Part shown: piece by piece, positions 61,216-64,000 of the stretch
Layout of the letters: every line of letters begins with the position of its first letter
Position numbering within the stretch: the first letter of the stretch is position 1
From: Bacillota bacterium
GTDB lineage: Bacteria > Bacillota > Clostridia > Christensenellales > SZUA-584
Assembly: GCA_023406895.1 (NCBI GenBank)
Contig: JAEXTV010000020.1
Coordinates: 1 to 64,000, forward strand
DNA: 64,000 bases
Direction: 5' to 3'
The notes under the pieces: model-generated
The model's input: only the letters and a program-made list of their open reading frames with translations
Databases searched by the model: none
Told to the model about the DNA's origin: nothing
Made by a program: the position numbers and the translations under genes

Positions 61216-62238
61216 TTAATTCCCTTTCCAAAGGCCGCCAAGCTTGCTGGTTGTATCCTGTCCGACGATACCGTCCACTTTGATTTTACGGTCTTTCTGG
61301 AACGCCTTCACCGCGCTTTCGGTCTTCAGCCCGAATATACCGTCGGATTGCCCCGGAGAGAACGATACGATCTGCAGCGCATCCTGCACATCACGCACGT
61401 CGTCTCCGCGCATATACGGCGAGGTGAGCTTAAGCAGCCGGTCAACTTCGAATGATCCAAGCGGATTCTCATTAATATCGGTTCCCCATGCGCCCTTAAG
61501 CGCTTCCACCGTTTTGGGTCCCACAATGCCATCCGCGTCAAGGCCGCTTCTCTTCTGAAAACCCTTGACGGCCGCCTCGGTTTTCAATCCGTATATTCCA
61601 TCGAAGGCGCCGGGTGAAAACCCAAATTTAGCAAGCGCCCGTTGAACATATTCCACATCCTCACCCTGCATATATGGTTTTGTCACTTTTAAATAGCGGC
61701 CTAACCAGAAATCAGGGCTATCGGGAACATCAGGTGTCGGAAGCGTGTTCATATAATCAACATCCGCGAGTCTTCCCCAGTTGGTCCAGCGTTTTCCTGT
61801 CGCAGGTGTATTCAGCCCGGAGACCACCACACCGACATTCGTGCCGCCTGCCTCCACCACTTTACCGTTTCCGATATACATGCCGATATGCCCGCTGCGC
61901 CACACACACAGCCCGGGTGTCTCGGGAATGGTATTCAGCATGCCCGTCTGCACGCATTTGGAAAACAGCGTATTGGCCGACTTATCTCCGTAGTTCGGGC
62001 TCTGGCTCCGGTAAGCTTCAATAATCAGCCCCGAACAGTCAACCACAGTCCTGCCAAACCATTTGGCGCACCTCACCACGAAATACTCATAATCCCGGCC
62101 TGACCGTTTTTTGCTGGCCCAAAGCTCTGCCAACTCCTTTGTATAGAGCTGCCCTTGGGCCCCAAACACATAACCCCATCCGTTGTTTTTAGCATTGATC
62201 ACAAAATTGACGAGGTCATTTGCCTTTGCCGTTGCCAT
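61216..62238 (-). CDS. NlpC/P60 endolysin-like protein with two peptidoglycan-binding domains
   Basis: A 340-residue cell-wall hydrolase. NlpC/P60 domain about residues 5-165 (YVFGAQGQLYT, catalytic Cys in VDCSGLI, His in SGHIGMYIG), then two PG_binding_1 repeats (GEDVEYVQRAL...DGIVGPKTVEAL; GDDVRDVQDAL...DGIVGQDTTSKL). No signal peptide. It is a clear paralogue of the phage endolysin at 540-1448 (same NlpC start WGAQGQ-type motif and SANGL/SANTL) but stands alone without phage genes. It could be a phage remnant or a host enzyme released by lysis or during sporulation. Confidence 0.85.
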   Translation of the reverse strand: MATAKANDLVNFVINAKNNGWGYVFGAQGQLYTKELAELWASKKRSGRDYEYFVVRCAKWFGRTVVDCSGLIIEAYRSQSPNYGDKSANTLFSKCVQTGMLNTIPETPGLCVWRSGHIGMYIGNGKVVEAGGTNVGVVVSGLNTPATGKRWTNWGRLADVDYMNTLPTPDVPDSPDFWLGRYLKVTKPYMQGEDVEYVQRALAKFGFSPGAFDGIYGLKTEAAVKGFQKRSGLDADGIVGPKTVEALKGAWGTDINENPLGSFEVDRLLKLTSPYMRGDDVRDVQDALQIVSFSPGQSDGIFGLKTESAVKAFQKDRKIKVDGIVGQDTTSKLGGLWKGN

Positions 62239-62350
62239 TTTTTGTTCTCCTTTTCAGCTGATTTTATATGACCGATACAGGGAGGCCTCTATGAAATACT
62301 ATGAATATAAACGGTGAATCGTTCCAGATTGTATCCCGCTTGGCATCTTC

Positions 62351-62378
62351 TTGACACGTTAAGCATTTTCTATAGAAT
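62351..62378 (+). promoter_or_regulatory. Promoter of the FUSC-GNAT gene
   Basis: TTGACA (62351-62356), 16-nt spacer, TAGAAT (62373-62378), about 40 nt before the start codon. Confidence 0.6.
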
Positions 62379-62417
62379 AGAACTCAGACAGATATCGACA
62401 TAAATGACGGAGGATGC

Positions 62418-63401
62418 ATGAATCCACGCTATAAAATCGGCATGAGAACAGTGAAAACGGTGGTTGCCGTGGGCATCTGCCTGCTCGCCTTTCAGTTTCT
62501 CGTACCCAAAAGCAGCATTAACGGCATACAGGCGGCGCTTGCCGCCACCATTTGCATGAAATCGTCTCTGCAAAACACGTTGCGAACGGGCCTCGACCGC
62601 GCGGCGGGCACTGTTGTCGGCTCTGTGATGGGCGTGCTGTTTCTGCTGCTCAGCAGTGTGCTGCCAGCTGCTTTGATATCAGCCATCGGCATATTCGGCG
62701 TACTGCTCATCATCTACATGTGCAATGTCTTACGGCTTCAGGCCAGCGTCACAATCAGCATCGTCGTTTTTCTGATCATACTGATCGGTGAGCGCGATAT
62801 TCCGCCGGTCTTTTACGGGCTCGCGCGCCTCGGCGAGACGGTGTTCGGCATTTTTGTCGCGTACATGGTCAACCGCTTTTTAGATATACGCCATTTGAAG
62901 AAGAAACGCGGTACTGCCGAATCGCTGCCTGAGCCTTCCATTCTTCTTCGTGACGCCGCCGAAGGTGACATCGGCATCGTCATGCAGATTTGGCTGCAGG
63001 TCAACATCGCGACGCACACCTTCCTGACCGAGCTTTTCTGGCACAACCGCTACGACGCGGTCAGGCAGTCACTCAAAAGCTCAAAAACCGCCGTTTATGA
63101 AAACCACGGAGTAATTCAGGGATTTATCAGCCTGACCTCTGAGGCCGAGATCATCGCCGTCTGCGTGGCACCCGGCGCACAGCACCAGGGCGTCGGCATC
63201 CGCCTGATCGACCACGCCAAGCAGCTGTACCCATGTCTTTCCGTGACATGCTTTAAGAAGAATGAAAATGCAGTGAAGTTTCTGATCAATCGCGGCTTTG
63301 TGCCTGTCTCCGAAAAGAAGGACACGCTGACCGGCTATACGGAATATACGATGGCTTGGTCGGCAAAAAGCAATAAAACGTGCAAACCCTCAGAACGCTG
63401 A
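62418..63401 (+). CDS. FUSC/aromatic-acid-exporter-like membrane domain fused to a GNAT domain
   Basis: A 327-residue fusion. Residues 1-155 hold about five membrane helices with RTVKTVVAVGICLLAFQFL and SSLQNTLRTGLDRAAGTVVGSV, the typical pattern of FUSC/ArAE-1 (DUF939) proteins. A short basic linker (HLKKKRGTAESLPEPS) leads to a GNAT acetyltransferase domain from about residue 174 (ILLRDAAEGDIGIVMQIWL) with AEIIAVCVAPGAQHQGVGIRLID, the acetyl-CoA loop QHQGVG, and an NAVKFLINRGFVPVSEK segment. The combination places an acetyltransferase at the membrane next to a transport-like domain. GGAGGATG precedes ATG 62418. Confidence 0.78.
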   Translation: MNPRYKIGMRTVKTVVAVGICLLAFQFLVPKSSINGIQAALAATICMKSSLQNTLRTGLDRAAGTVVGSVMGVLFLLLSSVLPAALISAIGIFGVLLIIYMCNVLRLQASVTISIVVFLIILIGERDIPPVFYGLARLGETVFGIFVAYMVNRFLDIRHLKKKRGTAESLPEPSILLRDAAEGDIGIVMQIWLQVNIATHTFLTELFWHNRYDAVRQSLKSSKTAVYENHGVIQGFISLTSEAEIIAVCVAPGAQHQGVGIRLIDHAKQLYPCLSVTCFKKNENAVKFLINRGFVPVSEKKDTLTGYTEYTMAWSAKSNKTCKPSER

Positions 63402-63476
63402 TCATGGCGTGCGTTTATCCTATTACCGCTTGCTTGTTTTGCGCTTCGCAAGCCCATCTCTCATCTCTTGATGGAT

Positions 63477-63505
63477 TTGAATATTTGGGTAGTTTATGGT
63501 AATAT
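63477..63505 (+). promoter_or_regulatory. Promoter of the MFS gene at the right edge
   Basis: TTGAAT (63477-63482), 17 nt, TAATAT (63500-63505), about 32 nt before the start codon. Confidence 0.5.
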
Positions 63506-63536
63506 GTTTTAATTTATATATGCAAGGCGGCTTATA

Positions 63537-64000
63537 ATGACCGACGTTCAGAAAAAGAACCTGACCCTGTTTTTTGTCGTAATTGCGGTGGCCAATATCG
63601 CCATTGGTTTCAGCGACGGACTTTTCTCCAATTATTTTAAAGAAGTCTATCACACAGACGGATTTCAGCGAGGGATCATCGAGTTTCCAAGGGAGCTGCC
63701 CGGCGTGATTGTGTTTTTGCTCATCAGCGCACTGGCGCACTTTGGCGACATCACGCTCGCGGTGATCGCCCAAGGGGCGTCGGCCATCGGGCTGGCTGTG
63801 CTCGGTTTTTTCACGCCTGCGTTTTCGGTTATGCTCGTTTTTTTGTTTATCAATTCCATGGGATTTCACCTGTTCATGCCGCTTAAAGACAGCATCGGCA
63901 TGTCCTTATCAGAGCCGGATAAGCTCGGCAAGCGAATGGGGCAATACGCAGGCATACAGTTTGCGGTGCTGATGGTCAGCGGGGTGGCTGTGTTCTTTTT
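63537..64000 (+). CDS. MFS transporter, truncated by the window edge
   Basis: Only the first 154 residues lie in the window. They begin MTDVQKKNLTLFFVVIAVAN and show at least four hydrophobic segments and the signature-like phrase NSMGFHLFMPLKDSIGMSLS with EPDKLGKRMG, typical of a small MFS subgroup. The frame is open to the right edge. The start ATG 63537 follows AAGGCGG. The substrate is unknown. Confidence 0.75.
   Translation, partial: MTDVQKKNLTLFFVVIAVANIAIGFSDGLFSNYFKEVYHTDGFQRGIIEFPRELPGVIVFLLISALAHFGDITLAVIAQGASAIGLAVLGFFTPAFSVMLVFLFINSMGFHLFMPLKDSIGMSLSEPDKLGKRMGQYAGIQFAVLMVSGVAVFF

Overview
The window looks like a chromosomal segment of a Gram-positive, Firmicutes-type bacterium, most likely a member of the Clostridia with a GC content near 50 percent. 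This rests on consistent AGGAGG-type ribosome binding sites, TTGACA/TATAAT promoters, a class D-like sortase, a spore-coat-type transglutaminase (Tgl), a GPF of clostridial families (YkvI, DUF815, DUF3795, DUF6320, phasin-like plus UbiB pair), PG_binding/NlpC cell-wall hydrolases and many palindromic intergenic repeats of kinds common in clostridial genomes. No rRNA or other species marker is present, so the assignment stays at class level.

Layout. 540-9810 (all minus) is a compact phage virion cassette with P22/podovirus-like order: small membrane protein, portal, XhlA-like membrane protein, scaffold, major capsid protein, decoration-like protein, small connector-type genes, collar/fibre protein with HxH metal motifs, beta-propeller-like tail protein, fibre protein and an NlpC/P60 endolysin. 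No terminase, replication, repressor or integrase gene is present inside the window. 10376-21218 carries ordinary host genes: a membrane protein, a nitroreductase, a divergent TetR/DHA2-efflux pair with two matching operators, a bPH-like and an RDD protein, a three-gene ABC-2 exporter, OsmC, sortase and a ketopantoate-reductase-like enzyme. 21338-27632 has a membrane-anchored MutS-like ATPase and a two-gene glycosidase operon (GH13 then GH36). 28025-37629 has an acyltransferase plus DUF6320 pair, an unusual cytosolic chemoreceptor-signalling/sugar-binding fusion, an HTH-membrane-ABC exporter operon, EbsC/YbaK, a DUF815 ATPase and DUF3795.

37943-43463 holds UbiB plus phasin-like genes, a tandem array of about 117-bp repeats whose second unit contains a GIY-YIG nuclease gene, a GNAT enzyme, YkvI and an M15 peptidase. 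43529-45872 is an AT-rich island of unrecognised genes, the first flanked by an exact 14-bp direct repeat. 46114-57390 contains a WG-repeat lipoprotein, a metallo-beta-lactamase-fold hydrolase, an unknown gene translationally coupled to tgl, acetyltransferases, a 1-kb field of composite palindromic repeats, a flavin-binding PPOX protein, an SH3b-plus-nuclease-fold lipoprotein, and small surface or unknown proteins. 57691-57890 has elongator and initiator Met tRNAs. 57981-63401 has a DMT exporter/C39-like/HAD-like overlapping operon, a hotdog thioesterase, a second NlpC/P60 endolysin standing alone, and a FUSC-like membrane domain fused to a GNAT domain. An MFS gene runs off the right edge.

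The observations most worth following are the GIY-YIG gene lying inside a terminal-inverted-repeat unit of a tandem array (candidate repeat-mobilising system), the soluble MCP-sugar-binding-protein fusion, the terminase-less podovirus cassette, the FUSC-GNAT fusion, and the AT-rich island with direct repeats.
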